Source: a virus. Taken from it: a stretch of DNA of 47,793 nt. Location of the stretch: the IMG/VR virus record IMGVR_UViG_3300022668_000024, positions 1 to 47,793 of that record; one strand, 5' to 3'. Position 1 is the first letter of the stretch; every line of letters starts with the position of its first letter. The notes beneath the pieces were generated by a model that saw only the letters and a program-made list of their open reading frames with translations, was not told the origin of the DNA and did not search any database. Shown in pieces: positions 22,285 to 31,045 of this stretch. A program made the translations under genes and the position numbers.

Positions 22285-22485
22285 TTACTTATCTTTTCCA
22301 AATAATGCTGCAATAATAGGAATTAATACTCCTATTCCAGAAACAATTTCACCAACTGCTACATTAATAGCTTCGCCAGTTTCCGGATTAATTTTGTCAG
22401 GCCAAAGCACACCAGCTATAAATAAAACTCCACCTACAATACCCATTACTGTAGTTTTCCAATCTTTAATGTTCTCTAACTTCAT
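22285..22485 (-). CDS. Phage holin-like small membrane protein, 66 aa
   Basis: One hydrophobic segment (VMGIVGGVLFIAGVLW, residues about 13-29) and a second (IVSGIGVLIPIIAALFG, about 47-63) joined by a polar loop with NPETGEA. It ends in a charged tail (KDK), as holins do. It lies 84 bases after the endopeptidase gene. Proposed role: forms membrane lesions that release the endolysin. Confidence 0.75.
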   Translation of the reverse strand: MKLENIKDWKTTVMGIVGGVLFIAGVLWPDKINPETGEAINVAVGEIVSGIGVLIPIIAALFGKDK

Positions 22486-22569
22486 AATTTTCGTTTTTTA
22501 CAAAATGATAAATATAAATATGCTGACCGATTATGTCAACTCCAATGCAATATTGAATTTTTTTCATGG

Positions 22570-22989
22570 TTATATTAATTCAAAGTGAGGTAAATCATCA
22601 AATGATTGATCTACTAAATATTCCTGATCCATATCCCAATTACCACCCCAACGCAATTTTAAACCTAATTCGTCAGCGCATGCCATAAAAACACCTGCAA
22701 TCATAAAATAATTTTCTGTTGTTGGGTCTGGCTGACCATTAATATAAGGTATTACATCAACGGCTGTGCCAAATTGGTGTTTAGACCGTTTTTTATATCC
22801 ATCCTTAGTAGTTACTTTTGGTACTTTATCAAATAGTTCTTTTTGATCTTCGGCTGTCCTAAATCCACCTTTCCAAGACACACCAAAATCTATAGGAGTA
22901 CGTTTTAATGCAAGAAATAACAATTGCTTTAATTCAGTTGTCATTCCATTCATTCTCTTTAATGAGTTGTTTGAAAATTTATATTTCAT
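22570..22989 (-). CDS. M15-family peptidoglycan endopeptidase (endolysin), 139 aa
   Basis: A zinc-dependent D-Ala-L-amino-acid or D-Ala-D-Ala peptidase that cuts cell-wall peptides. The zinc/active-site pattern SKHQFGTAVDVIPY (His and Asp ligands) is followed by the catalytic segment and DLPHFEL with the final His ligand. The length is that of a single-domain M15 lysin (A500/gp-type). It lies between the TM proteins and the holin, completing the lysis set. No signal peptide. Confidence 0.88.
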   Translation of the reverse strand: MKYKFSNNSLKRMNGMTTELKQLLFLALKRTPIDFGVSWKGGFRTAEDQKELFDKVPKVTTKDGYKKRSKHQFGTAVDVIPYINGQPDPTTENYFMIAGVFMACADELGLKLRWGGNWDMDQEYLVDQSFDDLPHFELI

Positions 22990-22992
22990 AAG

Positions 22993-23415
22993 CTAGTTTT
23001 TAATCGTTTTCCCTCTTAGGCCGTCAATATTGAAGTCAGGATTAATTTGCTTAACACCAAAGCCAATGTAATATTGTTTTTTATCAATGTCGTTCAATTT
23101 CTCCAAGAAAGTTAAGTTTATTTCATCCTGCTTTTCTTGTGTGGTTTCGCTCTTAGTTATAGATTCTTTTATAATAATATTTTGTTGATCTATTGATTCT
23201 TTAAGTCCAGTGTATTGAGTATCTAATTTTACTAAGGCATTGGAATTATGAATAAATATTACGATCAAAAACGCCAATGAACCAATTATAGAACCTGTTA
23301 TCCATCGGTTAATTGGTACGAGCCTATTGGTAACAGCAATATTAACTTTATCATCAACGATCTTTTCAACTCGTTCAACGATAACCGCTTCGTGTTCTTT
23401 ACATTCTGCTTTCAT
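22993..23415 (-). CDS. Membrane/coiled-coil lysis-associated protein, 140 aa
   Basis: One hydrophobic segment (GSIIGSLAFLIVIFI, residues about 41-56) follows a charged N-terminal helix, and a long polar coiled-coil region (about 62-120, LKESIDQQNIIIKESITKSETT) follows. The layout recalls XhlA or spanin-like proteins of phage lysis sets, but no signal peptide or lipobox is visible. It overlaps the preceding gene by 3 bases and sits 4 bases before the endopeptidase. Confidence 0.6.
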   Translation of the reverse strand: MKAECKEHEAVIVERVEKIVDDKVNIAVTNRLVPINRWITGSIIGSLAFLIVIFIHNSNALVKLDTQYTGLKESIDQQNIIIKESITKSETTQEKQDEINLTFLEKLNDIDKKQYYIGFGVKQINPDFNIDGLRGKTIKN

Positions 23416-23573
23416 TGTTCTATAAGTGCTTTGTGAATTTCATTTGTTTGCCTGTAAACCTCATTTATTTTATTTCCATAAAGTAACCTAAGAGTGAATA
23501 AAATAATCATGGCAGTTAGCAATGCAGTACAAAGTAAGGATTTAACAGGATTTTTTTGTACCCATTTAGTCAT
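23412..23573 (-). CDS. Small single-span membrane protein, 53 aa
   Basis: The N-terminus is short and basic, followed by one hydrophobic segment (LLCTALLTAMIILFTLRLLY) and a polar helix. This could be an i-spanin or accessory holin. ATGA overlaps at both ends (with 23570 and 23415) show translational coupling within the lysis block. It is too short for confident family assignment. Confidence 0.55.
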   Translation of the reverse strand: MTKWVQKNPVKSLLCTALLTAMIILFTLRLLYGNKINEVYRQTNEIHKALIEQ

Positions 23574-23941
23574 TTGATTCTAGTTATGATTGCAATTAAT
23601 ATTATTATTATCAAAAATAATGAAATTGACCATAAATCCCTATTAAATTTTTCTTGCCATAACCTAAACCATTTAAACATAAATAAAGAAACAAGTAATA
23701 TTTTATAACTAGGATAAATAGATAGCGTTAAAACCAATCTTCTGTACATCTTAAATTGTGGTTTAATTAACGATCTTATATAATGCAAAGAAGCTACTAT
23801 TATTCCATTGTGCGCAATGTGATAAAACCTTTCCATTAATTGCACTTGAAAGTTATAATACCTAGCCAAATGATACATTGCTATTACGAATAATAACAAT
23901 GTAATCACTTGAATATACCTATCTATTTTGCCTAAATTCAT
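23570..23941 (-). CDS. Multi-span membrane protein, 123 aa
   Basis: Hydrophobic segments lie at about residues 10-28 (VITLLLFVIAMYHLA), 42-58, 68-88 (LVLTLSIYPSYKILLVSLFMF) and 104-121 (SISLFLIIIILIAIIT). It is therefore a three- to four-span inner-membrane protein. Its place at the head of the lysis block, with ATGA coupling to the next gene, suggests a holin or antiholin. Alternative: a superinfection-exclusion protein. Confidence 0.55.
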   Translation of the reverse strand: MNLGKIDRYIQVITLLLFVIAMYHLARYYNFQVQLMERFYHIAHNGIIVASLHYIRSLIKPQFKMYRRLVLTLSIYPSYKILLVSLFMFKWFRLWQEKFNRDLWSISLFLIIIILIAIITRIK

Positions 23942-24064
23942 CTACAAAGGTTCTGGTGCAATTTCATTTGGCAATTCATCTTCTTCACCCTCTGGCTTTG
24001 TGCTTTCCTCTATTGGCTCTTTTACTTCGGGTTCATCGTCCCAAACTCTAAAATCTTTTTTCAT
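23942..24064 (-). CDS. Very small acidic protein, 40 aa
   Basis: Not recognised. It is almost entirely Glu, Asp, Pro and Lys (WDDEPEVKEPIEESTKPEG). It overlaps the end of the previous gene by 17 bases and is immediately followed by the next ATG. Intrinsically disordered. Supported by frame and coupling only. Confidence 0.4.
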   Translation of the reverse strand: MKKDFRVWDDEPEVKEPIEESTKPEGEEDELPNEIAPEPL

Positions 24065-24359
24065 CTTGTTTAAAATTTAAGTTGTTATATTGTTCTTGTG
24101 TTAGTATGTTGTTTTCACCATACATTAATTTAGCTAATTCCACCTCTTTATAATTCATGTTACTTATTGCACATTTGTTAGGTAGGTAGATTTTGTTAGC
24201 TAAATTTACTGAAATAGCAAATGTACCATCTTCTAATTCACGATGAGATATACAACAATCAATCAATTTGACTCCATCTGGATAATCCATGAATTCTTTA
24301 ATTTCATTAGGAATTATTGAATTTAAAATATCGCTGGTGACTATTGTGTAATATTTCAT
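24048..24359 (-). CDS. Hypothetical protein, 103 aa, downstream of the fibre genes
   Basis: Not recognised. Soluble; about half is strand-forming (YYTIVTSDILNSIIPNEIKEF, FAISVNLANKIYLP). The C-terminal part (MNYKEVELAKLMYGENNILTQEQYNNL) is helical and could be a short tail-associated chaperone region. It lies between a fibre-like protein and the lysis genes on the late transcript. Confidence 0.5.
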   Translation of the reverse strand: MKYYTIVTSDILNSIIPNEIKEFMDYPDGVKLIDCCISHRELEDGTFAISVNLANKIYLPNKCAISNMNYKEVELAKLMYGENNILTQEQYNNLNFKQDEKRF

Positions 24360-24370
24360 CTTGTTTTATT

Positions 24371-24874
24371 TTAATTTATTTCTAAAATAACTATTGTTGT
24401 TTTATAAAAAGTCAAGGTTCCTCCCCCTTCAGATACGACATAAACCTCAATATAATCATTATGAGATGCAGAAAAGGTTCCGCTAATACTCATTGCGCCT
24501 TTGTCTGATCCTACGCCTATTTTTCTATCAATGTTTACCCCTTCTTCAAGAATTCCATTTTTATACATCATAATAGAGGTTTCGTTGTTTCCTACACTAG
24601 CCGTTAAGCTAGTTGTCATAGAGATAAAAAAATCCCTGTTAGAAGCGTTTGCATTATTTAAAAACCATCTTGAATTTGGAACGTCTAGCATCCAATCTTT
24701 AACTTTTTTTACAGTAGTAGGTATCAGCAATTTGGTTGGCTGGCCTGACGTTAACGTGGGGGTTGTGTACCCATTGCCTGAATTATAGTTACTAGGTAAA
24801 TAGCTACTTAGTATACTGGGTGTTAAAGTTTTCCTATAAACTTCATTTCCTTGCTCATCTGTATAATTAATCAT
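24371..24874 (-). CDS. Putative fibre/tail-tip beta-sandwich protein, 167 aa
   Basis: Not recognised. The C-terminal 100 residues alternate short strands with Ser/Asn/Gly turns (VGSDKGAMSISGTFSASHNDYIEVYVVSEGGGTLTFY), typical of phage fibre tips of the C1q/TNF-like or jelly-roll kind. The Gly/Ser-rich character and its position directly after the large fibre genes support a surface role. Confidence 0.5.
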   Translation of the reverse strand: MINYTDEQGNEVYRKTLTPSILSSYLPSNYNSGNGYTTPTLTSGQPTKLLIPTTVKKVKDWMLDVPNSRWFLNNANASNRDFFISMTTSLTASVGNNETSIMMYKNGILEEGVNIDRKIGVGSDKGAMSISGTFSASHNDYIEVYVVSEGGGTLTFYKTTIVILEIN

Positions 24875-24876
24875 GC

Positions 24877-26163
24877 TTAAAATGTTTTTATATTGTGCAT
24901 ATTGCCATCTAAGTTAATCATATTACCATCTAAATTAATCATTTGTTTAAATGGTTGACTAGCCATATCCGTAATTACTAAATTTTCAATAGTTATTCTA
25001 AAATCTTCCTCTGGAATACCTGTTGTGTCAATTGCGGCTATTTGTTCAAATGTCACGTCTAATGCATCATTTGAAGTTGCGCCATAAAAAATATCTAAAG
25101 CTGGATATTGTTTAGTTAATGTGAATAATCCTCCATCTCCTACTGGTTGCCTTATTGTATTTATTGTGTTTGAAAATCCTGCTTTTGGATTAACTTCTCC
25201 AACTTTAATATAACCTGGAATTATAGGTGTTTGAGGTTGGTCATTTGCGAAAATAACATAAACCCATTTATCTTTATTTTGATCGTCACCTAACTCACCA
25301 AAAATTTCAAAACCGTAAATAAATAAAGCTGGTAATACTTCATCTGAATAATTAGTCCAAAAATCATCAAGTATAGCGCCATTTAGCGTTGCATCATAAC
25401 CATTTCCTGAACTATCATATATAGTTGTTAAATTACCTTCTTGAAAATGTTGACTAATTAATAATTCATCAGACTCTCCATATAATTCTACCAAAGCAAT
25501 TTCCCCGGCATATCTTTCTGTTGAATTTATAGGATTTCCACCTGTCCCAAAATCACTTTCACCTATAGTCAACGCACTTCCGAAGTTACCTGAACTATGG
25601 GTCATTGGCTCCTGAACTCCATCGATATATAATTTTGCTATATTTTCATTACCAATTAAACTCCCATCATAAACATAATCTATCTCTATAAACCTATCTG
25701 TTGGAAAACTATTGTTACTTGTTGCAAATGTACTACCTCCAACATTGTTTTGAATAATTATTTTATTGTCTGATTGAGCAAAAATACCAAACCTATCAAA
25801 AGCACCTATATAATTGACTGCTAAATAACCATCATTGTTATTTAATTTAGCGCACACCTTAATTCGTGCTTTAGTAACTCCAGATAATGCATTAAAATTT
25901 CTAATTCTAGCTACTGCGTTGCCATCAAACGTGCCAACTTGTGTATTGTTAATCTTTGTTCTGACTGGAATTAAGCCAGTGCCATAGTTTTCAAAATACC
26001 ATCCATCACCATCTTGCACTATATTACCGTTTGGCTTAAATACCCATTGGTAGTAGTCGGCAAATCCATCATCCGGAGGTAGTAGACCATTGGCATAAAG
26101 TATGCCTTGTTGGGCTATTATTCCTTGATGAAGTATTATTCCTATGTGCTTTACTATGCTCAT
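24877..26163 (-). CDS. Tail protein with concanavalin/LamG-like domain, 428 aa
   Basis: Residues about 35-225 look like a LamG/ConA-type jelly roll: WVFKPNGNIVQDGDGWYF, RIKVCAKLNNNDGYLAVNYIG, RFIEIDYVYDGSLIGNENIAKLYIDGVQEPM and RYAGEIALVELYGE, a typical sugar-binding fold. The remainder is strand-rich. The repetitive end NLDGNMINLDGNMHNIKTF is short and odd. Role: carbohydrate-recognising tail component (inferred). Confidence 0.6.
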   Translation of the reverse strand: MSIVKHIGIILHQGIIAQQGILYANGLLPPDDGFADYYQWVFKPNGNIVQDGDGWYFENYGTGLIPVRTKINNTQVGTFDGNAVARIRNFNALSGVTKARIKVCAKLNNNDGYLAVNYIGAFDRFGIFAQSDNKIIIQNNVGGSTFATSNNSFPTDRFIEIDYVYDGSLIGNENIAKLYIDGVQEPMTHSSGNFGSALTIGESDFGTGGNPINSTERYAGEIALVELYGESDELLISQHFQEGNLTTIYDSSGNGYDATLNGAILDDFWTNYSDEVLPALFIYGFEIFGELGDDQNKDKWVYVIFANDQPQTPIIPGYIKVGEVNPKAGFSNTINTIRQPVGDGGLFTLTKQYPALDIFYGATSNDALDVTFEQIAAIDTTGIPEEDFRITIENLVITDMASQPFKQMINLDGNMINLDGNMHNIKTF

Positions 26164-26172
26164 GTTGCAAAA

Positions 26173-26463
26173 TTATGAAATATCTTTAATATACTTGTAG
26201 TCGTAACCTCTTAAATTAATGCGGTCAGCCGTGCCGATGAAAGCAATGTATTCTGGAACATTACTGAGTGCTTGATAAAAATCTGCGCTTATCGCTTCAC
26301 TTGCTGGTGTCATATCGGCAACTGCGGTTATGTCCTCTTCTTTTTCCTCGGTTCCGTAAATAGTTAAATTTACATTTCCTTTAATCTCAACAAGTCTAGG
26401 ACTTTCATTTTCTGCCGATGTATTTGGCTGAACTCTGTATAATTTGTTTGTTAAAATTGCCAT
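26173..26463 (-). CDS. Small tail-associated protein, 96 aa
   Basis: Not recognised. A strand-rich N-terminal part (MAILTNKLYRVQP, RLVEIKGNVNLTIYG) and a helical C-terminal part (SEAISADFYQALSNVPEYIAFIG). It lies between the LamG-like and SGNH fibre genes, so it may be a connector or fibre chaperone. Confidence 0.45.
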   Translation of the reverse strand: MAILTNKLYRVQPNTSAENESPRLVEIKGNVNLTIYGTEEKEEDITAVADMTPASEAISADFYQALSNVPEYIAFIGTADRINLRGYDYKYIKDIS

Positions 26464-26476
26464 GGTTTTATTTTGT

Positions 26477-29152
26477 TTATTTTAATAAAAATTGCGAATC
26501 AAATAAAATACGCCTATACATGTAATCGTGACCAATAATTGATGGATGAACTAAATCTCCTAATTGAAATCCAGCCCTCCAAGAAGTTTCATCGCCTGTT
26601 TCTGTTACAGCTAAGCTCATATCAATAAATCTTTCGCCCAATGATCTAACCCATGGATTTGTTTGTGTTATAAATGCTGAGTTGTCAGAATCGCCACGAT
26701 ATGTAACTGTTACGAGTATTGGAATAATATTTTTGCTCTTTAAATAAGCAACCATTAAATTTATATTTGTTTGATAAGTAGCAAATACTGTATCATTCGT
26801 ACCAATTGCAAGTAAACAATATTTTGCATCTTCGTACCAATCTACTTGTTGATAAAATCTACCTAATAAGCTCGTTGTTGTTTCTCCTCCTTTTCCCAAT
26901 AACAATGTTTGTTCAATGTCCAAATCATCTGCTAATAAAGCGGCATATCGCTTATCTTTATCTGCTGTAATGCTGTTCCCTTCAATAAAAGAATCTCCAA
27001 AAATTAACAACTTCGGGTCTCTATTTTGAACGTATGGCATTGAATAATCAAACTCTGAAGCTTCGCATTGACCAACAATAGACCATATTGATGGATAACC
27101 CCATTTTGAGCCAATTGCAGGGGTGTTTGTTGTGAACTCAAACTCTTCGCCAATATCAGAAATAACATTAACTGTGAAATCGTTTACATTTTTTGCTATA
27201 GACAGCATGTAGTCTCTATTGCTACTTAAATCAAAAGGTAAAGTTTGCTTTGTTCCTGTTGATTCCGTTGGGTTTGAAGCGTCAGAAAGTTGGTAAAATT
27301 TCACGTAACTATTCAAGCCTTCTTTCGCTAAAGTTACCGCTGTGCCAGATATTGAAGCACGTTTTCCTATTCCCATTTCAAAATCACCGCCTGAAATATC
27401 TTTTAGTTTAACTGCTAATGTAAATTTATCCTCGTTCAGATTTACATTATAAAAAGCAAAATTATCCCAACCCGTATTTTGTGATTGTACTATTCCATTA
27501 GAATAAGTCCAACCTATTAAGCTTAATTTATCAGTTCCATTAATTAAATTTTCTGTTTTCTTTTCAGGAGTTAATACATTGTCAATATTTTCTTTGTTTT
27601 GAATGTCGTACTTAAAATTAGCCTCTGAGAAACATTTTTCAGATAATGTCCAAACATTTTCGTATAAAGATTGGTAATTAACATCTTGAACTTTTGACCA
27701 ATCAACTAAAGCTTTTGCCGAAAACCCAGAACTATTAAATTCAGGTACGTCTACTGTTTCAATAATCGTGTAGGGGGTAGATTGATTAATTGTTAGATTA
27801 CATATTTCTGTTGGTGTGCCTGCGTCCGTTTCAAATATTCTTATTCTTCTACTTGATGTGCTGTTTGAAAATACAACTACCGAATATGTTTTATTTTCAT
27901 CAATTGCTCCATTCAGCCATATTGAAAGTAATCCTTTTTTTATATGGTCAATATTTTCTTGCTGTTCATCGCTTGGAGTTGTTGTTGCAAAATAACCCTG
28001 TTCACTGTCTTTTATTTTTGGTATAAGTTCTTCATATACAAAGTATTTAGCGTTAAATGCTGTTTCTGAAAACTTCCATACCTCATAATTTAGTGTAGTT
28101 CCAAGATAACTTACTCCTTGTAATAAACCCCAATCAACTGCGATATAAGCAAAGTATCCTGAGTTACTGTATTCTGGTATTTTTACTATTTCTGACTTTG
28201 TATATATTTCTGTTTGAAGAACAGTAAGATTACATATTTCAGTACTTGTTACACCATCCCACTCGAATAACCTTAATCTTCTTGTACCTACATCATTAGT
28301 GTATACTCCTAAATAATAAATGCTATTTTCGTTTTTTGTTCCTTTTAAATAAATGCCAGAAATTGCCGCGCTTACTGCTTTCGATTCATCGGTAACATTT
28401 AATAATTCAAATGGTTTATCAATCTTATTTGATTTATTAAAATTGCCTAGGTTATCAAACGTAGACTTGAAGGATTTATTGCTCATAATCCACTTATCCG
28501 CAAATAAAGAATCATAATCCACATCAATCAAACCAGCCCAATCAATATTAATTATTGCATAATTTCCAGAATTATTATATTCTGGAATCAAAATACGTTC
28601 CGTTTCTTCTCTATCAACGGTTTGGTTTATTTCTAGTCTGCAAATTTCTGTTTGTGATCCTGAAGAAATACCTTCTTTATATATTCTTAAAATCCTACTT
28701 GTTGAATTATTTTTAACTACAGCTAAAGAATAATAAAAATTATCTAAATCAATAGTTCCTTTTAAAATCAAAGAAGATACGGATTCCTTTATTTTTATCA
28801 TTTCTGAATATAATATATCAGAACTGTCAACATTTATTTTAAATATAGAATCCGATTTGCTATTTTGCAAATCTAATATCGACTGGCCTGTTTCAGTACT
28901 ACCATTTTTTACATAATCAGTACCGTTCCAGCTATAATATCCATTTAATAAACTAGTATCATTCGTTACTTTATATGAAACTTTTAATGTTCCAGGCTGT
29001 GGTAAATCGCTATATAACAAGTACGATTCAACGCCTGTTATCTGATTTTCTTCAAGTCCTGATACCTTATTCGCTTCTGTGATTGTGTCGTTAAGTATAG
29101 ACCTAACCTGATCACCATCTTGTTTATCTTGTATATACGGTATTTCTGCCAT
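26477..29152 (-). CDS. Large tail fibre with three tandem repeats and a C-terminal SGNH/GDSL hydrolase, 891 aa
   Basis: The receptor-facing enzyme fibre. Residues about 130-510 hold three related units of about 125 residues, each with the pattern RxLRIFE-like, then TEICxLxIxQT and IPEYNxSG...xVDW. From about residue 705 follows a GDSL/SGNH esterase: GDSF with the nucleophile Ser, IGTND (block III Asn) and LVHPSIIGH with the catalytic His. The enzyme probably removes acyl groups from surface sugars. It is the largest protein in the window. Confidence 0.8.
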   Translation of the reverse strand: MAEIPYIQDKQDGDQVRSILNDTITEANKVSGLEENQITGVESYLLYSDLPQPGTLKVSYKVTNDTSLLNGYYSWNGTDYVKNGSTETGQSILDLQNSKSDSIFKINVDSSDILYSEMIKIKESVSSLILKGTIDLDNFYYSLAVVKNNSTSRILRIYKEGISSGSQTEICRLEINQTVDREETERILIPEYNNSGNYAIINIDWAGLIDVDYDSLFADKWIMSNKSFKSTFDNLGNFNKSNKIDKPFELLNVTDESKAVSAAISGIYLKGTKNENSIYYLGVYTNDVGTRRLRLFEWDGVTSTEICNLTVLQTEIYTKSEIVKIPEYSNSGYFAYIAVDWGLLQGVSYLGTTLNYEVWKFSETAFNAKYFVYEELIPKIKDSEQGYFATTTPSDEQQENIDHIKKGLLSIWLNGAIDENKTYSVVVFSNSTSSRRIRIFETDAGTPTEICNLTINQSTPYTIIETVDVPEFNSSGFSAKALVDWSKVQDVNYQSLYENVWTLSEKCFSEANFKYDIQNKENIDNVLTPEKKTENLINGTDKLSLIGWTYSNGIVQSQNTGWDNFAFYNVNLNEDKFTLAVKLKDISGGDFEMGIGKRASISGTAVTLAKEGLNSYVKFYQLSDASNPTESTGTKQTLPFDLSSNRDYMLSIAKNVNDFTVNVISDIGEEFEFTTNTPAIGSKWGYPSIWSIVGQCEASEFDYSMPYVQNRDPKLLIFGDSFIEGNSITADKDKRYAALLADDLDIEQTLLLGKGGETTTSLLGRFYQQVDWYEDAKYCLLAIGTNDTVFATYQTNINLMVAYLKSKNIIPILVTVTYRGDSDNSAFITQTNPWVRSLGERFIDMSLAVTETGDETSWRAGFQLGDLVHPSIIGHDYMYRRILFDSQFLLK

Positions 29153-29163
29153 AAAAATAATTA

Positions 29164-29775
29164 TTAATAATTCCCATCATTCCATTGTGCACTGTCGTCC
29201 CAAATTCCATCATCATTCCATGTTCCATCTAATAAAAGCCAAATTCCTGTTTTTTCTGAATCTCCAACAAGTAAATTGTCACCTAAAAATGAAATTCCTG
29301 TCGTTAATTCAAATTCAACATTACCAACTCCTAATGTTCCAAATTTACGAATAAAATTGCCTACCAAATCAAAGACTTGTATTTGTTGGTTGTTTTTATC
29401 TGAAACGTAAATTTCATCATCTTTTATAGTTATAAATTCAGCTTCATTAAAGGCTTCTTCTGTGCTTTCAAAATCCCTCAAATAACTATCTGTACCATCA
29501 AACACCTGAACCCTATTATTACCAGAATCTAAAATAAACAATTCACTATTATAATAATGTATTCCTTTCGGATTATCAAATTCTCCATTTCCAGATCCAA
29601 AACTGCCAAAACTGCCAATAAAACTTCCTAATAAATCAAATATCTGCACCCTATTGTTTTGGGTGTCGGTTACAAATAGCTTACTTGCTCCAACCGTACA
29701 ATCGAATGGTGCATTAAATTCACCTTTATTATTGCCTAAGCTCCCAAACTTGCTATTTAATTGGAATTGCCCCAT
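29164..29775 (-). CDS. NHL beta-propeller tail protein, 203 aa
   Basis: Almost entirely NHL blades: NKGEFNAPFDCTVGASKLFV with TQNNRVQIFDLLGSFIGSF, then NGEFDNPKGIHYYNSELFILD with GNNRVQVFDG, then a third with IYVSDKNNQQIQVFDL and a fourth partial (GISFLGDNLLVGDSE). This makes four to five blades, fewer than a usual six-bladed propeller, so it may close with a partner. The C-terminal WLLLDGTWNDDGIWDDSAQW is Trp/Asp-rich. It lies 1 base after the gp47-like gene. Confidence 0.78.
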   Translation of the reverse strand: MGQFQLNSKFGSLGNNKGEFNAPFDCTVGASKLFVTDTQNNRVQIFDLLGSFIGSFGSFGSGNGEFDNPKGIHYYNSELFILDSGNNRVQVFDGTDSYLRDFESTEEAFNEAEFITIKDDEIYVSDKNNQQIQVFDLVGNFIRKFGTLGVGNVEFELTTGISFLGDNLLVGDSEKTGIWLLLDGTWNDDGIWDDSAQWNDGNY

Positions 29776-29776
29776 T

Positions 29777-31036
29777 TTATAATATCGTTACTAAAGTACT
29801 TGGTACATCTGCGCCTGAAAATCTTCTTTCGCCTAAATTTGGCGTTTCAATTCTATTACCGCCCTCATATATTTCGATTGATTGAAAATATTGATCAGAA
29901 GTAAGTATGTAATTAACACGGCCAATAATATCACTTTCTCTGACTGTATCTTTTATAGTATTTGGATTATCAGCGCCCGGAACTCGTGGTCTAATTTCGT
30001 AAATAAATGCGTGAATTTCTTTTGTAATTCGCTCAATTAGCACGCTTTCTTGTTCGCTTCCTGAGTTTAGTCCAGCAATGCGCACGTCTAATTGAATAAT
30101 ATTAACATTTGATATTTCAATATCCCAAACTCCCAATGGTTTACGCCCGTGAATATCGGTTGTGCTCGGTGTGATTACACTTTCATCATACATAAAGTAC
30201 CCGACTTGATTTTCCGGATCAGTCGAATCATACAATGCTAATTTAATCGCGTCTGGCAATGCATCACTAGGTGGGTTTATTGGGTCTAAATCTGTTGCAA
30301 TTTGCTCAATAAAACATTCTAATATCTGAGGCGCACCACTTTTTGCGTATATGAATAATTTTCTAATTCGTAAATCTTGTGGAGCAATAGGCAAGTCTAA
30401 AGCCCATTTGCGATAATCAGATGCACTTCCACCTGTAGGCGATAAAGAACGTTCTTCGTTTATTCTATCGCTTAATTCTTCGTCTGTTTCTTCGTCAACT
30501 GGTGCGCTTGTTTCTTCGGTAATGGTTACGGTTTTAATTTCAATTTTTGGCGTTGTTGGCTCTAATATTTGTCCAATTTCAAGCGCATATAACGAACCAG
30601 CATCAGCCGATTTTAATACAACTGTTACGCCTGTGCCAGATCCTGTTACGTCAGCCTGCGCAATATAAAGTGCATCTCCATTTGGTCGCTTGAATGTATC
30701 GCCTTGTTTGATTTCAAAAGTTCCCGTACCTGTTGGATTTATTTCTGCAATATAAGTTCCTTGTGTGGCTGGAAATTTCGAACGGCCTAAAAATAATTCA
30801 GCCCATCTATCAAGCGTACCGCCTACTGTTGAACTTTCGGCCAAATCCCAAAGTATGTTTTTTTGAATGGATGACATGCGTAAGTACATAGGCTTTAAAA
30901 TGCCAGCAATAGCAATTGCATCGGTCAACAAAAATTGTTTACCTAATTCTGTTGAATCATCAATATTAAATGCCTCTCTGTATGTATTTTGAACTCTTAA
31001 AATTAATTCTTCAAGAGTTGGATTATGTCTTGCCAT
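29777..31036 (-). CDS. Baseplate wedge protein, Mu gp47 / gpJ-like, 419 aa
   Basis: A major baseplate wedge subunit. Hallmarks of baseplate J/gp47 are visible: WAELFLGRSKFPATQGTY, then IKQGDTFKRPNGDALYIA, the acidic TDEELSDRINEERS segment, SPTGGSASDYRKWALD, and APQDLRIRKLFIY. The C-terminal part has the typical DVRIAGLNSG...IHAFIYEIRPRVPGADNPNTI. The length is close to the family's. It follows the gp43-like gene by 9 bases. Confidence 0.88.
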   Translation of the reverse strand: MARHNPTLEELILRVQNTYREAFNIDDSTELGKQFLLTDAIAIAGILKPMYLRMSSIQKNILWDLAESSTVGGTLDRWAELFLGRSKFPATQGTYIAEINPTGTGTFEIKQGDTFKRPNGDALYIAQADVTGSGTGVTVVLKSADAGSLYALEIGQILEPTTPKIEIKTVTITEETSAPVDEETDEELSDRINEERSLSPTGGSASDYRKWALDLPIAPQDLRIRKLFIYAKSGAPQILECFIEQIATDLDPINPPSDALPDAIKLALYDSTDPENQVGYFMYDESVITPSTTDIHGRKPLGVWDIEISNVNIIQLDVRIAGLNSGSEQESVLIERITKEIHAFIYEIRPRVPGADNPNTIKDTVRESDIIGRVNYILTSDQYFQSIEIYEGGNRIETPNLGERRFSGADVPSTLVTIL

Positions 31037-31045
31037 TTTGCTAAG

